DNA from: an uncultured Lachnospiraceae bacterium | GTDB lineage: Bacteria; Bacillota; Clostridia; Lachnospirales; Lachnospiraceae | Assembly (NCBI GenBank): GCA_910579735.1 | Contig: CAJTUZ010000007.1 | Coordinates: forward strand, 1-40,598 | Reading direction: 5' to 3' | Length of the DNA stretch: 40,598 bases | In this document: positions 1 to 7,848 of the stretch, one piece after another | Layout of the letters: each line of letters opens with the position of its first letter | How positions within the stretch are numbered: the stretch's first letter is position 1 | Program-made: the position numbers and the translations under genes | Notes under the pieces: generated by a model | The model's database searches: none | The model's input: the letters and a program-made list of their open reading frames with translations, nothing else | Told to the model about the DNA's origin: nothing

Positions 1-1004
1 GCGATATCTATTTGGACAGTAAAATAGTTGCGGAATGTATGATGGAAGACGGACATGAAAAGCTTGAAAAGCACCTTGACGAAATGGAACAGATTCTTGC
101 AGAAAATGGCATTCCTGCAAAGTGCTATCAGGAAATAATGTTTACCCTGCCTGTATCTTTCGGAGAAAACGAGAGTAATATCAGCATTTATCAGGGCACA
201 GGCGTGGCAATGGATTTGTACGAATACACAGCAGGAATATCACCGCAGAATACCGATGAAATTGCAATCACACGAATTGCTGCAGAAAAGCTGAATGCAG
301 ATATTGGTGATACCGTTACCATTAAAACCATTGACGGAGATAAGGAATATATTATTTCGGCGTTTTTCCAGTCCATGAATATGCAGGGCAGCAATATCAG
401 ACTTCACAGTGATGAGTATATAAATTACGTTCAGGCAGCAGGCGGTCCCGATACGCAGATTGCTTTTACGGATCATCCTGACAGCAGGGAAATAGAACGA
501 AGAATGGAAGAGATTCGGGGGATTTTTCCCGATTATGAAAATATAAGAACCTGTGCCGAAGCAGTAGCAGATATGCTCGGTATTACGGAAACTCTTGACA
601 CAGTAAAATCCTTTGTAGTTGTTTTTACCATCATATTAGCTGTACTTATAACCGTACTGATGGAGCGTTCTTTCATTGCAAAGGAGCAGGGTGAAATTGC
701 ACTCATGAAAGCCGTAGGCACACGAAACGGAAAAATCTATGCATACCATACTTTCAGGTTTTTATTCGTAGGATTGATTGCAGTGATGATCGGCGAAATT
801 TTTGCAATGCCTCTTACGCACCTCTGCGTTGACCCGGTATTTATCATGATGGGTATGGAGCTTGCACCCTCCTACGTTATCGATCCTGTTGAAATGTATC
901 TGGTCTTCCCTGTTGTCATTCTTGTTACAACAGCCGTAAGTGCATTCCTGACCTCACTTTACACAAGAAAAATCAAGTCCTCCGATACTGCTAACATTGA
1001 ATAG
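1..1004 (+). CDS. ABC exporter permease, MacB/FtsX type, C-terminal part (5' end outside window)
   Basis: The reading frame is open to the first base of the window (frame beginning at base 3), so this is the last ~334 residues of a longer permease. The visible part holds an extracytoplasmic MacB_PCD-like segment (about the first 190 residues), then an FtsX-like core with three or four hydrophobic helices: one near base 610-680, followed by the typical cytoplasmic loop EQGEIALMKAVGTRNGKIYA, then helices near bases 760-830 and 890-960. The EIALMKAVG loop is diagnostic for FtsX/MacB permeases that export peptides or lipids, or sense antimicrobials. The ATPase gene follows after 36 bp, so the two form one transporter. 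The TTG at base 12 is not taken as the start because coding clearly continues upstream. Confidence 0.88.
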   Translation, partial: DIYLDSKIVAECMMEDGHEKLEKHLDEMEQILAENGIPAKCYQEIMFTLPVSFGENESNISIYQGTGVAMDLYEYTAGISPQNTDEIAITRIAAEKLNADIGDTVTIKTIDGDKEYIISAFFQSMNMQGSNIRLHSDEYINYVQAAGGPDTQIAFTDHPDSREIERRMEEIRGIFPDYENIRTCAEAVADMLGITETLDTVKSFVVVFTIILAVLITVLMERSFIAKEQGEIALMKAVGTRNGKIYAYHTFRFLFVGLIAVMIGEIFAMPLTHLCVDPVFIMMGMELAPSYVIDPVEMYLVFPVVILVTTAVSAFLTSLYTRKIKSSDTANIE

Positions 1005-1040
1005 GAATGGAATAAAAATGGAATAAGAAAGGAAACTATT

Positions 1041-1802
1041 ATGAATATCTTAGAAGTAAAAGACCTCTGCAAAACATATATCGTAAACAAACGCCAGAAC
1101 AACGTTTTGAAAAATGTAAACTTTACCGTTTCAGAAGGCGAAATGGTAGCCGTTATGGGTCCGTCAGGTTCGGGTAAATCAACTCTCCTGTATGCCGTTT
1201 CGGGCATGGATTCCATTACCGCAGGAGAAGCAAAATTTTGTGGAAAGAACATGGCCGAAATGGGTGAGAAAGAGCTTGCGGACTTACGTCTTGATGAAAT
1301 GGGCTTTATCTTTCAGCAGATGTATATGCTGAAAAATCTGAGCGTTCTCGACAATATTATTCTTCCTGCGGTACAATCTGATAAGAATACCGAAACACGT
1401 AAGGAAACGGCCCGGCGCGGACAGGACTTAATGCGTAAGCTGGGTATTATTGACATTGCCGATAACGACATCAATGAAGTTTCGGGAGGGCAGCTTCAGA
1501 GAGCCTGCATCTGCAGGAGTATGATTAATATGCCCAGGGTTTTATTTGCGGACGAGCCTACGGGAGCTTTGAACAGAACTGCGTCAAATGAGGTAATGGA
1601 GGAACTGGTAAAGTTAAACGAAGAAGGAACAACGATTATGATGGTAACCCATGATGCAAAGGTAGCCGCAAAGTGTTCCAGAGTGTTGTATATTGTAGAC
1701 GGTAACATTAAGGGCGAGTATATCAGCCCGAAAGACTTAGAGATAAAGGAGAAGGATAGAGAGAGGCTGTTAAATAACTGGCTATTGGAACTGGGATGGT
1801 AA
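1041..1802 (+). CDS. ABC exporter ATP-binding protein, MacB/LolD type
   Basis: A 253-residue single-domain ABC ATPase that powers the FtsX-type permease encoded just upstream. Walker A is GPSGSGKST (about residues 40-48), the Q-loop region is FIFQQMYML, the signature is VSGGQLQRACICRSM, Walker B is VLFADEPTGAL and the H-loop is MMVTHD. Wording and length fit the MacB/LolD/SalX group that pairs with FtsX permeases. A GAAAGGA ribosome binding site sits 9 bases before the ATG. The protein closely resembles the second ATPase of the window (5051-5818), including the unusual CIC after the signature and the shared C-terminal end LLELGW/LMEMGW, so the two exporters are paralogous. Confidence 0.93.
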   Translation: MNILEVKDLCKTYIVNKRQNNVLKNVNFTVSEGEMVAVMGPSGSGKSTLLYAVSGMDSITAGEAKFCGKNMAEMGEKELADLRLDEMGFIFQQMYMLKNLSVLDNIILPAVQSDKNTETRKETARRGQDLMRKLGIIDIADNDINEVSGGQLQRACICRSMINMPRVLFADEPTGALNRTASNEVMEELVKLNEEGTTIMMVTHDAKVAAKCSRVLYIVDGNIKGEYISPKDLEIKEKDRERLLNNWLLELGW

Positions 1803-1853
1803 AATCTTTCCGATATCTTTAAGTTTGGTATGGCTGTTCAAATCAAACGACCT

Positions 1854-1922
1854 GTTTCAGAGATATTTATAGCAGGAACATACTGTCAGTTTCAGAGATA
1901 TGATTGACAGTATGTTCCTGCT
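1854..1922. repeat. Perfect 18-bp inverted repeat with a 13-bp direct repeat
   Basis: The arms AGCAGGAACATACTGTCA (1871-1888) and its exact reverse complement (1905-1922) enclose 16 bases. The loop starts with GTTTCAGAGATAT (1889-1901), which is also found at 1854-1866 just before the left arm. No T-run follows on the plus strand, so a classical intrinsic terminator is not obvious. The hairpin separates the first exporter from the tetR-type gene and could block read-through, be a transposon remnant or be a regulatory cruciform. Confidence 0.8.
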
Positions 1923-1936
1923 GATGTTACAATGAA

Positions 1937-1953
1937 ACCGACAGACAGTCGGT
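1937..1953. promoter_or_regulatory. Probable TetR-family operator, own promoter
   Basis: The 17-mer ACCGACAGACAGTCGGT is a perfect 6-5-6 palindrome lying 41 bp before the TetR-type gene. A copy with a single difference lies at 2677-2693 before the next permease gene. Paired palindromes in front of a TetR gene and a neighbouring efflux gene are the usual arrangement of TetR-family autoregulation. The binding itself is inferred. Confidence 0.72.
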
Positions 1954-1967
1954 AGAAAGTATATTAT
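1938..1967 (+). promoter_or_regulatory. Possible promoter of the TetR-type gene
   Basis: CCGACA at 1938 matches the -35 consensus in four of six bases. The AT-rich TATATTAT at 1960-1967 offers a -10 at 16 to 18 bp spacing. The -35 would lie inside the palindromic operator, so bound repressor would block it. This is moderate evidence only. Confidence 0.4.
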
Positions 1968-1993
1968 AGGAAATAACAGGAGCCATAGAACAG

Positions 1994-2614
1994 ATGCGGG
2001 TCGTAAAAGAAGCGGAAGAACGAAGAAATGAAATACTGGATGTGGCGGAGCGCTTATTCAGTACAAAAGGTTTTGACAATACCAGCACGAATGATATTCT
2101 AAATGAGATCGGAATAGCAAGGGGAACATTGTACTATCATTTTCAGTCAAAAGAAGATATTCTGGATGCCATGACCGACCGGATGGTGGGACAGATGTTT
2201 GTTAAGGCAAAGGAACTGGCGGCGCAGAAGAATATTCCTGTTTTGCAGCGTCTGACGATCATGATAAAGGCGTTAAATGTAAGCGGCGATTGGGGCGATC
2301 AGCTCATGGAGCAGATTCATAAACCACAGAATGCGCTTATGCACCAAAAAATACAGGAAAAACTTCTTGCGGAAATGAATCCGCTGTTAACGGGACTGAT
2401 CGAAGAAGGGATCGCACAGGGGATATGCGGAACCGATTACCCGGCCGAGGTGGCCGAAATGACGTTTTTGTATGCAAATACGGTATTTGATGATCTTATG
2501 GAATACAGTGAAGAAGAAAAACGAAGAAAAATAGAAGCTTTCATCTATAATCTGGAGCGCCTTTTGAAGATGGAGCAAGGGTGCATGCAGGAGACGATCC
2601 GGGCTTTGTTTTAG
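1994..2614 (+). CDS. TetR/AcrR-family transcriptional regulator
   Basis: A 206-residue protein with an N-terminal helix-turn-helix of the TetR family (residues about 8-55; motifs ILDVAERLFSTKGFDNTST and IGIARGTLYYHFQSKEDILDAM) and an all-helical ligand-binding C-terminal domain. Such proteins repress nearby transporter genes and release DNA on binding a small molecule. The gene sits between two MacB-like exporters. The matching 17-bp palindromes at 1937-1953 and 2677-2693 point to control of its own gene and of the downstream exporter. An AACAGGAG ribosome binding site lies about 11 bases before the ATG. The ligand is unknown. Confidence 0.93.
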   Translation: MRVVKEAEERRNEILDVAERLFSTKGFDNTSTNDILNEIGIARGTLYYHFQSKEDILDAMTDRMVGQMFVKAKELAAQKNIPVLQRLTIMIKALNVSGDWGDQLMEQIHKPQNALMHQKIQEKLLAEMNPLLTGLIEEGIAQGICGTDYPAEVAEMTFLYANTVFDDLMEYSEEEKRRKIEAFIYNLERLLKMEQGCMQETIRALF

Positions 2615-2676
2615 AATTTTATAAGGAATAATGGGGCGGTATTTCCATGGCGTACAGTAATATTTTTCATCCTATT

Positions 2677-2693
2677 ACCGACAGACAGACGGT
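2677..2693. promoter_or_regulatory. Probable TetR-family operator before the second exporter
   Basis: ACCGACAGACAGACGGT differs from the palindrome at 1937-1953 in a single base. It lies 73 bp before the GTG start of the permease gene. An additional half-site CAGTCGGT is at 2729-2736. The 152-bp gap between the regulator and permease genes therefore looks like a regulated promoter region, although no convincing -35/-10 pair was recognised. Confidence 0.65.
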
Positions 2694-2766
2694 CTATAGG
2701 AAAATGTCACAAATACCAGCATTAAAAACAGTCGGTCATACCTGATCATAGAAAAGAGGAAATAAC

Positions 2767-5046
2767 GTGATAAAGAAACTGGTGTTAAACGATATCAAAC
2801 ACAATAAGCTGTTTTCAGGCGCCGCTGTTTTTTTCATGGCGGTTTCGGCTATGCTGCTTGCGCTTACCGTATTGCTGACCGCCGGTCTGCTTGGCGCGAT
2901 CGATTCTCTGATGGCTAAGGCGCAGGTACCCGATTATATGCAGATGCATGCGGGGGATCAGGAGGCGGCAGTATATGAGGAATCTTCAGGAGAATTGCCT
3001 GAGAGGCAGATTGCCCGTTTTGCAGGATCATGTGAGGCTGTAGAGAAGTGGCAGATCTGCCGGTTCTTAAATCTGGATAACAGCAGACTTTCGCTCGGAG
3101 GAAAAAGTCTTGCGGACAGTACGCAGGATAACGGTCTGTCCATGCAGGGTGAACAGTTTGATTATCTATTGACTATAGATAACGAAATACCGGAAGTCTT
3201 ACAGGGGGAGGTTTATGTTCCGGTCTGTTATCGTTCCCGCTATGAGCTGACAGTGAGGGATCAGATGGAGATTGGGGACAGGGAGTTTGTGATCGCAGGA
3301 TTTCTCAGGGATGCACAGATGAATTCCATGATGGCTTCCTCCAAACGTTTTCTGGTAAACGAGGCCGATTATAAGCAGCTGAAAGAAGAATATGCGGAAG
3401 AGTATCTGATTGAATTTTTGCTGCGGGATGGAACGGACAGCAATGTCTTCGCCGCGGCTTATGCGGCGGCGGGACTTCCTGCGAACGGTCCGGCGATCAC
3501 CAGGGCGCTGATCCGTATGATGAATGCCCTATCGGATGGGACAATGATCTTCATTATTTTTCTCGTGAGCATTGTCGTATTGCTTATTTCCCTTCTCTGC
3601 ATCCGCTTTATGCTGTCTTTGCAAATGGAACGGGACAGGAAAGAGGTAGGCATGTTAAAGGCGCTCGGGGTGGGAAAGGCACAGATCAGGCGGCTGTATT
3701 TTGCCAAATATCTTATTTTTTCCGTCTGCGGGGGACTTGTCGGCGTGCTTACGGCTTTCTGCTTCAGAGATCCTTTGGAAAGACAGATACGGGAATTATA
3801 TGGTGTGCCGGCTGATGGTCTGCGGGCAGGCATCCTGTCCCTGATGGCGGCGCTTTTTACAGAGGGGATTATTCTTTTATCTGTTCATCGTTTCCTGAGA
3901 AGAACGGACAAAATGTCTGCACTCACGGCCTTGTCCGCAGCACGGGATCAGGAGAGGAAGCATGGGCGGAGACAATATCTGCTGATCGGATTTGTGGCGG
4001 CGGCCTGTACCTTTTTGGCGCTGGTACCGCAGAATTTGTACAGCACGATGTCCGATCCGGCGTTTGTACGCTATATGGGGATCGGCGATGGAGCGATCCG
4101 CATGGATGTGCGGCAGGCAGACAATATTGATGCGGTAACAAAGCGGATCGCCGATACTTTGGAAAAAGATGCACGGGTTGAGAAGTATGCGGTGCTGCGG
4201 ACGGGTTCCTGTACGGCAGTTTTATCCAATGGGGAAATGATTCATTTGCCGGTGGAAACCGGCGATCATCACATATTTCCGGTAAATTATTCAAAAGGAA
4301 GGCCGCCGGAGGGGGAGAAGGAGATTGCGCTTTCTTCCATGAATGCGGAAGAATTGGGACTGTCGGTCGGAGACAGCCTGCATCTGATGATACGTGGAGA
4401 AACGGCGGCGTATCTTGTCTGCGGTATTTATTCTGACATTACCAATGGCGGCAGAACGGCGAAAGCATATCAAACAGATGATGAAATCCCGCCTGTCTGG
4501 AGCGTTTTGTACGTTTCCTTAAATGAAGCCGCGGACATGGAATTATGGATGGAAGAATACCGTCAAATGGGGGCGGATGTTATTGCCGTGGCTGATTATG
4601 TGAAAGATACTTACAGCCAGACGCTTGAGCAGCTTCGTCTGGCATCCGTGTCGGCTCTTGGGATGGCCGTTTTAGTGACTGCTGTTGTCCTGACGCTGTT
4701 TATGCGGCTGATCGTGGAAAAGAACCGTTATGCGGTCTCTTTACATAAGGCGCTTGGATTTACCGGAAGCAATATGAGGCGTATATATTTTCGAAAAGGA
4801 ATCTGCCCTGCGCTGGCCGGTATTGCGGCCGGAGTTTTGTGCGGCAATCTATGCGGGGAAGGGCTTTGCGGCGTTATGCTGCGTTCCTTTGGCGTAGACA
4901 GCTTTCATTTTACGTTTGATCCGGTGCAGGCGTTTTTGGTTCTGCCGGGTATCCTGCTTGTAACGGCTGCGGCGGCGGTATGGACAGGGATTAGGGAAAT
5001 CAGAAGAGTCAGCGCGTGGGAATGCTGCTCCGGTATGGAGGATTAG
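2767..5046 (+). CDS. ABC exporter permease with two FtsX domains
   Basis: A 759-residue membrane protein. It has an N-terminal anchor helix (residues about 17-45), an extracytoplasmic region and a first FtsX core (about 260-390) with the loop DRKEVGMLKALGVGKAQIRR. A further hydrophobic helix near 400-420 begins a second extracytoplasmic region. A second FtsX core (about 625-750) has the loop NRYAVSLHKALGFTGSNMRR. This arrangement is usual for large Bacillota exporters of the antimicrobial-peptide or lipoprotein type. The start is GTG with GAGGAAATAAC just before it. The ATPase gene begins within 5 bases of the stop, so the two are co-translated. Expression is probably controlled by the TetR-type protein upstream. 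The substrate is unknown. Confidence 0.9.
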   Translation: MIKKLVLNDIKHNKLFSGAAVFFMAVSAMLLALTVLLTAGLLGAIDSLMAKAQVPDYMQMHAGDQEAAVYEESSGELPERQIARFAGSCEAVEKWQICRFLNLDNSRLSLGGKSLADSTQDNGLSMQGEQFDYLLTIDNEIPEVLQGEVYVPVCYRSRYELTVRDQMEIGDREFVIAGFLRDAQMNSMMASSKRFLVNEADYKQLKEEYAEEYLIEFLLRDGTDSNVFAAAYAAAGLPANGPAITRALIRMMNALSDGTMIFIIFLVSIVVLLISLLCIRFMLSLQMERDRKEVGMLKALGVGKAQIRRLYFAKYLIFSVCGGLVGVLTAFCFRDPLERQIRELYGVPADGLRAGILSLMAALFTEGIILLSVHRFLRRTDKMSALTALSAARDQERKHGRRQYLLIGFVAAACTFLALVPQNLYSTMSDPAFVRYMGIGDGAIRMDVRQADNIDAVTKRIADTLEKDARVEKYAVLRTGSCTAVLSNGEMIHLPVETGDHHIFPVNYSKGRPPEGEKEIALSSMNAEELGLSVGDSLHLMIRGETAAYLVCGIYSDITNGGRTAKAYQTDDEIPPVWSVLYVSLNEAADMELWMEEYRQMGADVIAVADYVKDTYSQTLEQLRLASVSALGMAVLVTAVVLTLFMRLIVEKNRYAVSLHKALGFTGSNMRRIYFRKGICPALAGIAAGVLCGNLCGEGLCGVMLRSFGVDSFHFTFDPVQAFLVLPGILLVTAAAAVWTGIREIRRVSAWECCSGMED

Positions 5047-5050
5047 TGTG

Positions 5051-5818
5051 ATGAATCAATTGTTAAAAGTGGAAAATCTGGAAAAAGGACAGATCTTAAA
5101 CGGGGTTTCTTTTGTTGTGGAACAGGGCGCAATGACGGCGGTCATGGGCCCGTCCGGTTCCGGTAAATCGACGCTTCTTTATCATGCGGCAGGAATGGAT
5201 CGTCCTTCCGGCGGTAAGGTATGGCTGAAAGAAACGGAGATCACGAATCTGTCGGAAGATGAAAGGAGCAGAGTGCGCCTGCATCGTATGGGGTTTGTTT
5301 TTCAACAGATGAATATGCTCTCGAACCTGAATATTCTGGATAATATTCTGCTGCCGGTAATACAGGCGAATAAGGACAGACGCAGCCTTTGGGAGCAAAA
5401 GGCGCGCAGATCGAAGGCCGAACTGACAAGGACGGCGCGGGAATTGATGCGTAAGTTATCGATAGCCGGACTGGAGGAGCGTAGCATTACACAGGTTTCC
5501 GGCGGGCAGCTCCAGCGGGCCTGCATCTGCAGAAGTATGATGAACGCACCGGAAATTCTGTTTGCTGACGAGCCGACAGGCGCGTTGAATAAGAGCGCCG
5601 CCGCCGGGGTCATGGAAGAATTGGTCAGGCTGAACGAGGATGGGACTACGATCCTTCTGGTGACGCATGACAGTAAGGTTGCAAGCCGCTGCGGGAGGAT
5701 TCTGTATCTGTCGGACGGGCGTATCTGCGGTGAGCTGGAGCTTGGAAAACCGGTATCCGGCGAAGAGAAACAGCGGGAAGACAGGCTGAACCGGTGGCTC
5801 ATGGAAATGGGCTGGTAA
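5051..5818 (+). CDS. ABC exporter ATP-binding protein, MacB/LolD type
   Basis: A ~255-residue ABC ATPase that partners the permease encoded immediately upstream. Motifs: Walker A GPSGSGKST, Q-loop FVFQQMNML, signature VSGGQLQRACICRSM, Walker B ILFADEPTGAL, H-loop LLVTHD. About 15 extra residues rich in Lys and Arg lie before the signature (WEQKARRSKAELTRTAREL), compared with the 1041-1802 paralogue. A GTG at 5048 in the same frame is an alternative start. The ATG at 5051 was chosen because GGAGG (5037-5041) is then 9 bases away, though both fit. No clear terminator follows; 497 bp of non-coding DNA come next. Confidence 0.92.
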   Translation: MNQLLKVENLEKGQILNGVSFVVEQGAMTAVMGPSGSGKSTLLYHAAGMDRPSGGKVWLKETEITNLSEDERSRVRLHRMGFVFQQMNMLSNLNILDNILLPVIQANKDRRSLWEQKARRSKAELTRTARELMRKLSIAGLEERSITQVSGGQLQRACICRSMMNAPEILFADEPTGALNKSAAAGVMEELVRLNEDGTTILLVTHDSKVASRCGRILYLSDGRICGELELGKPVSGEEKQREDRLNRWLMEMGW

Positions 5819-5992
5819 GGCGCTTCGATATTATCCGGGAGGAGTCGGGAATTCATTTTGACCCGGTAGTAGCGGAAGTGTTTTTTTCGTGCAAAAAGCA
5901 CATTCATCTGTAATAAATATCTGCAGGAAAAGGATAAAATATCCAGAAAATAATTCTATATCACATCTTTCTTATAAAAAATGCATAAAAAA

Positions 5993-6039
5993 CCCCCTGT
6001 AAGAAAAAAGATTACCCCCTTATCAGTAAAATGCCCCCT
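5993..6039 (+). promoter_or_regulatory. Three CCCCCT direct repeats at about two-turn spacing
   Basis: CCCCCT occurs at 5993-5998, 6015-6020 and 6034-6039 in otherwise A/T-rich DNA, with start-to-start spacing of 22 and 19 bp. This places them on nearly the same DNA face. They overlap or precede a good promoter. Direct repeats about two turns apart are typical sites of AraC-type regulators, and a YesN-type response regulator is encoded downstream in the same cluster (10956-12542). This assignment is an inference. Confidence 0.5.
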
Positions 6040-6048
6040 TGCTATACT
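6020..6048 (+). promoter_or_regulatory. Sigma-A-like promoter of the sugar ABC operon
   Basis: TTATCA (6020-6025), a 17-bp spacer and TATACT (6043-6048) match the -35 and -10 consensus in four and five of six bases. Transcription would begin near 6055, so the whole nested inverted repeat at 6066-6278 would lie in the 5' leader of the sugar transporter mRNA. One CCCCCT repeat abuts the -35 and another sits in the spacer, suggesting regulated firing. Confidence 0.55.
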
Positions 6049-6065
6049 GTAATAAATAAAAGAGA

Positions 6066-6278
6066 CAATTGCGAAACGATGAGGCAGGCCGGCAGTAAAA
6101 AAAGATTTCTGCTGAAGGGCCCTTTAACAACGCAAGTTACTGTAAGTAACTTTGCACTTAGTAAGAACTGCATTTTATGCGGTTCGAACTTAGTACCGCT
6201 GCGTTGTTAACGGAGCGAAAGCGCGCCTCGAAGCAGAAACTTTTTTTACTGCCGGCCTGTCTCATCGTTTCGCAATCG
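6066..6278. repeat. 213-bp nested inverted-repeat element (MITE-like or structured leader)
   Basis: The outer arms at about 6066-6116 and 6230-6278 are inverted repeats of about 48 bp with only three or four differences; both contain GCGAAACGATGAG/ACAGGCC and GGCAGTAAAAAAAG. Inside lies a perfect 11-bp stem (TTAACAACGCA 6124-6134 with 6200-6210). This encloses an 8-bp hairpin (AAGTTACT 6134-6141 with 6145-6152) and a 9-bp hairpin with one G-U pair (GAACTGCAT 6165-6173 with 6177-6185). Direct copies of ACTTAGTA flank the second hairpin (6156-6163, 6188-6195). The structure resembles a non-autonomous mobile element or a large folded leader RNA. It ends about 20 bases before the ribosome binding site of the ABC gene. 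No protein gene was found in 5819-6315. Confidence 0.85.
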
Positions 6279-6315
6279 CCTAAGTAAAAGCCTGAAAGGA
6301 AGGAAAGCCGGAAAT

Positions 6316-7845
6316 ATGGAAATGAATGAGAGAATCGTATCCATGGAAGGCATTTGTAAAAGCTTTCCGGGAGTAAAAGCGCTTGATCATGTGAACTTTG
6401 AGCTGCGGGCCGGAGAGGTCATGGCGCTTTTGGGAGAGAACGGAGCAGGAAAAAGTACGCTGATGAAAGTACTGAGCGGCGTGTATGAGAGAGACGAGGG
6501 AAGGCTTGAGATATTCGGAAAAGAATATGGAAATCTTACCCCCAAACTCGCACAGGAAGTAGGCGTGGCCATTATCCATCAGGAATTGAATATGTGCAGG
6601 CATTTGTCTGTAGCGGAGAATATTTTTCTTGGAAGAGAGCGCAGGAAGGGCATCGTTCTATCGAATAAAGAGATGGAAGCGGAAGCCGGGAAAATCCTGG
6701 AAGACCTGAAGATCGACCTGGATCCGAAGCAGGTCGTAGGAGAGCTTCCGGTATCCAAACAGCAAATGGTAGAGATCGCCAAAGCGCTGTCCACGAATGC
6801 CAGAGTTCTGATCATGGATGAACCTACCTCTGCGCTGACAGCAAGAGAGATCGAGGATCTGTTCCGTATTATTAAGGAATTGAAGGCAAAAGGCTGCGGT
6901 ATCGTATACATATCCCACAGGCTGGAAGAACTGCAGCATATTGTGGACCGGGTTACCATCATGAGAGACGGCCAGTATATTACAAGCATGGCTTTTAAAG
7001 ATGCGGGGTTAGATGAGATCATCGCTTATATGGTGGGCCGGGAGATCAAAGAGAAATTTCCGAGAGTTTCCTGTAAAAAGGGCAGGAAAATATTTGAAGT
7101 AAAGAATCTGAATGCGGGACGAATGGTGCGCAATGTCAATTTCTCCGTATATGAAGGAGAGATCGTAGGATTTGCGGGACTTATGGGAGCAGGAAGAACG
7201 GAGACGACCAGAGCGATCTTCGGAGTCGATCCGAAGGAAAGCGGGGAGATCATTTTAGAGGGAAAAGAAGTAAAAGTCCAGTCGCCCAAAGATGCGATAC
7301 AGGCAGGTATCGTACTTGCACCGGAAGACAGGAAAAAAGACGGTCTGTGCACGAAGCTCAGTATCCGGCATAATATAGCGCTTCCCAATCTGGATCTTGT
7401 GTGCAGCAGGCTGGGTGTGGTAAACAGCAGAAAAGAAGATGAAATGTGTGAGAAGACCGTTAAGGATCTAAAGATCAAGACGGCGGGCGTTGAAGTGAAC
7501 GCCGCGAACCTTTCGGGCGGTAATCAGCAGAAGGTAGTCGTAGGGAAATGGCTCGCGCGAAATTCGAAAGTGGTCATTTTTGACGAGCCTACGAGAGGGA
7601 TCGATGTTGCGGCCAAGGTTGAGATATATAATCTGATGAACGAATTGAAAAAGCAGGGCATAGCGGTTATGTTTGTATCTTCCGAAATGCCGGAAGTTAT
7701 GGGAATTGCAGACCGGATCATCGTTATGTGCGATGGACGTATCACGGGAGAAGTTATGGCGGATGATACGACGCAGAATGAGATCCTTTCATTGGCAACA
7801 CGCTTTGAAAAAAAGATTGCCGACGGAAGCGGCAGGGAGGACTGA
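6316..7845 (+). CDS. Sugar ABC importer, tandem ATP-binding protein (RbsA/XylG/MglA family)
   Basis: A 509-residue protein with two fused ABC domains that drives uptake of a monosaccharide or related compound. The first domain has Walker A GENGAGKST, signature-like LPVSKQQMVEIAKAL, Walker B VLIMDEPTSAL and ISHR. The second has the usual modified Walker A GLMGAGRTET, an intact NLSGGNQQKVVVGKWL and VVIFDEPTRGIDV. Asymmetry between the two ATP sites is normal in this family. A GGAAGGAAAG ribosome binding site precedes the ATG, and a second in-frame ATG lies at 6322. The permease gene follows after 3 bases. The exact substrate cannot be read from the sequence. Confidence 0.94.
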   Translation: MEMNERIVSMEGICKSFPGVKALDHVNFELRAGEVMALLGENGAGKSTLMKVLSGVYERDEGRLEIFGKEYGNLTPKLAQEVGVAIIHQELNMCRHLSVAENIFLGRERRKGIVLSNKEMEAEAGKILEDLKIDLDPKQVVGELPVSKQQMVEIAKALSTNARVLIMDEPTSALTAREIEDLFRIIKELKAKGCGIVYISHRLEELQHIVDRVTIMRDGQYITSMAFKDAGLDEIIAYMVGREIKEKFPRVSCKKGRKIFEVKNLNAGRMVRNVNFSVYEGEIVGFAGLMGAGRTETTRAIFGVDPKESGEIILEGKEVKVQSPKDAIQAGIVLAPEDRKKDGLCTKLSIRHNIALPNLDLVCSRLGVVNSRKEDEMCEKTVKDLKIKTAGVEVNAANLSGGNQQKVVVGKWLARNSKVVIFDEPTRGIDVAAKVEIYNLMNELKKQGIAVMFVSSEMPEVMGIADRIIVMCDGRITGEVMADDTTQNEILSLATRFEKKIADGSGRED

Positions 7846-7848
7846 GAA

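Noticed and set aside
12..14. TTG at base 12 as start of the first permease
   Set aside because: The frame is open to the window edge and the protein begins in the middle of a known domain, so it is a cut gene.
5870..5912. T-run and AT-rich hairpin after the second ABC ATPase gene as terminator
   Set aside because: The pairing GTGTTTTTT/AAAAAGCAC is mostly A-U and has no following T-run, so it is too weak to call.
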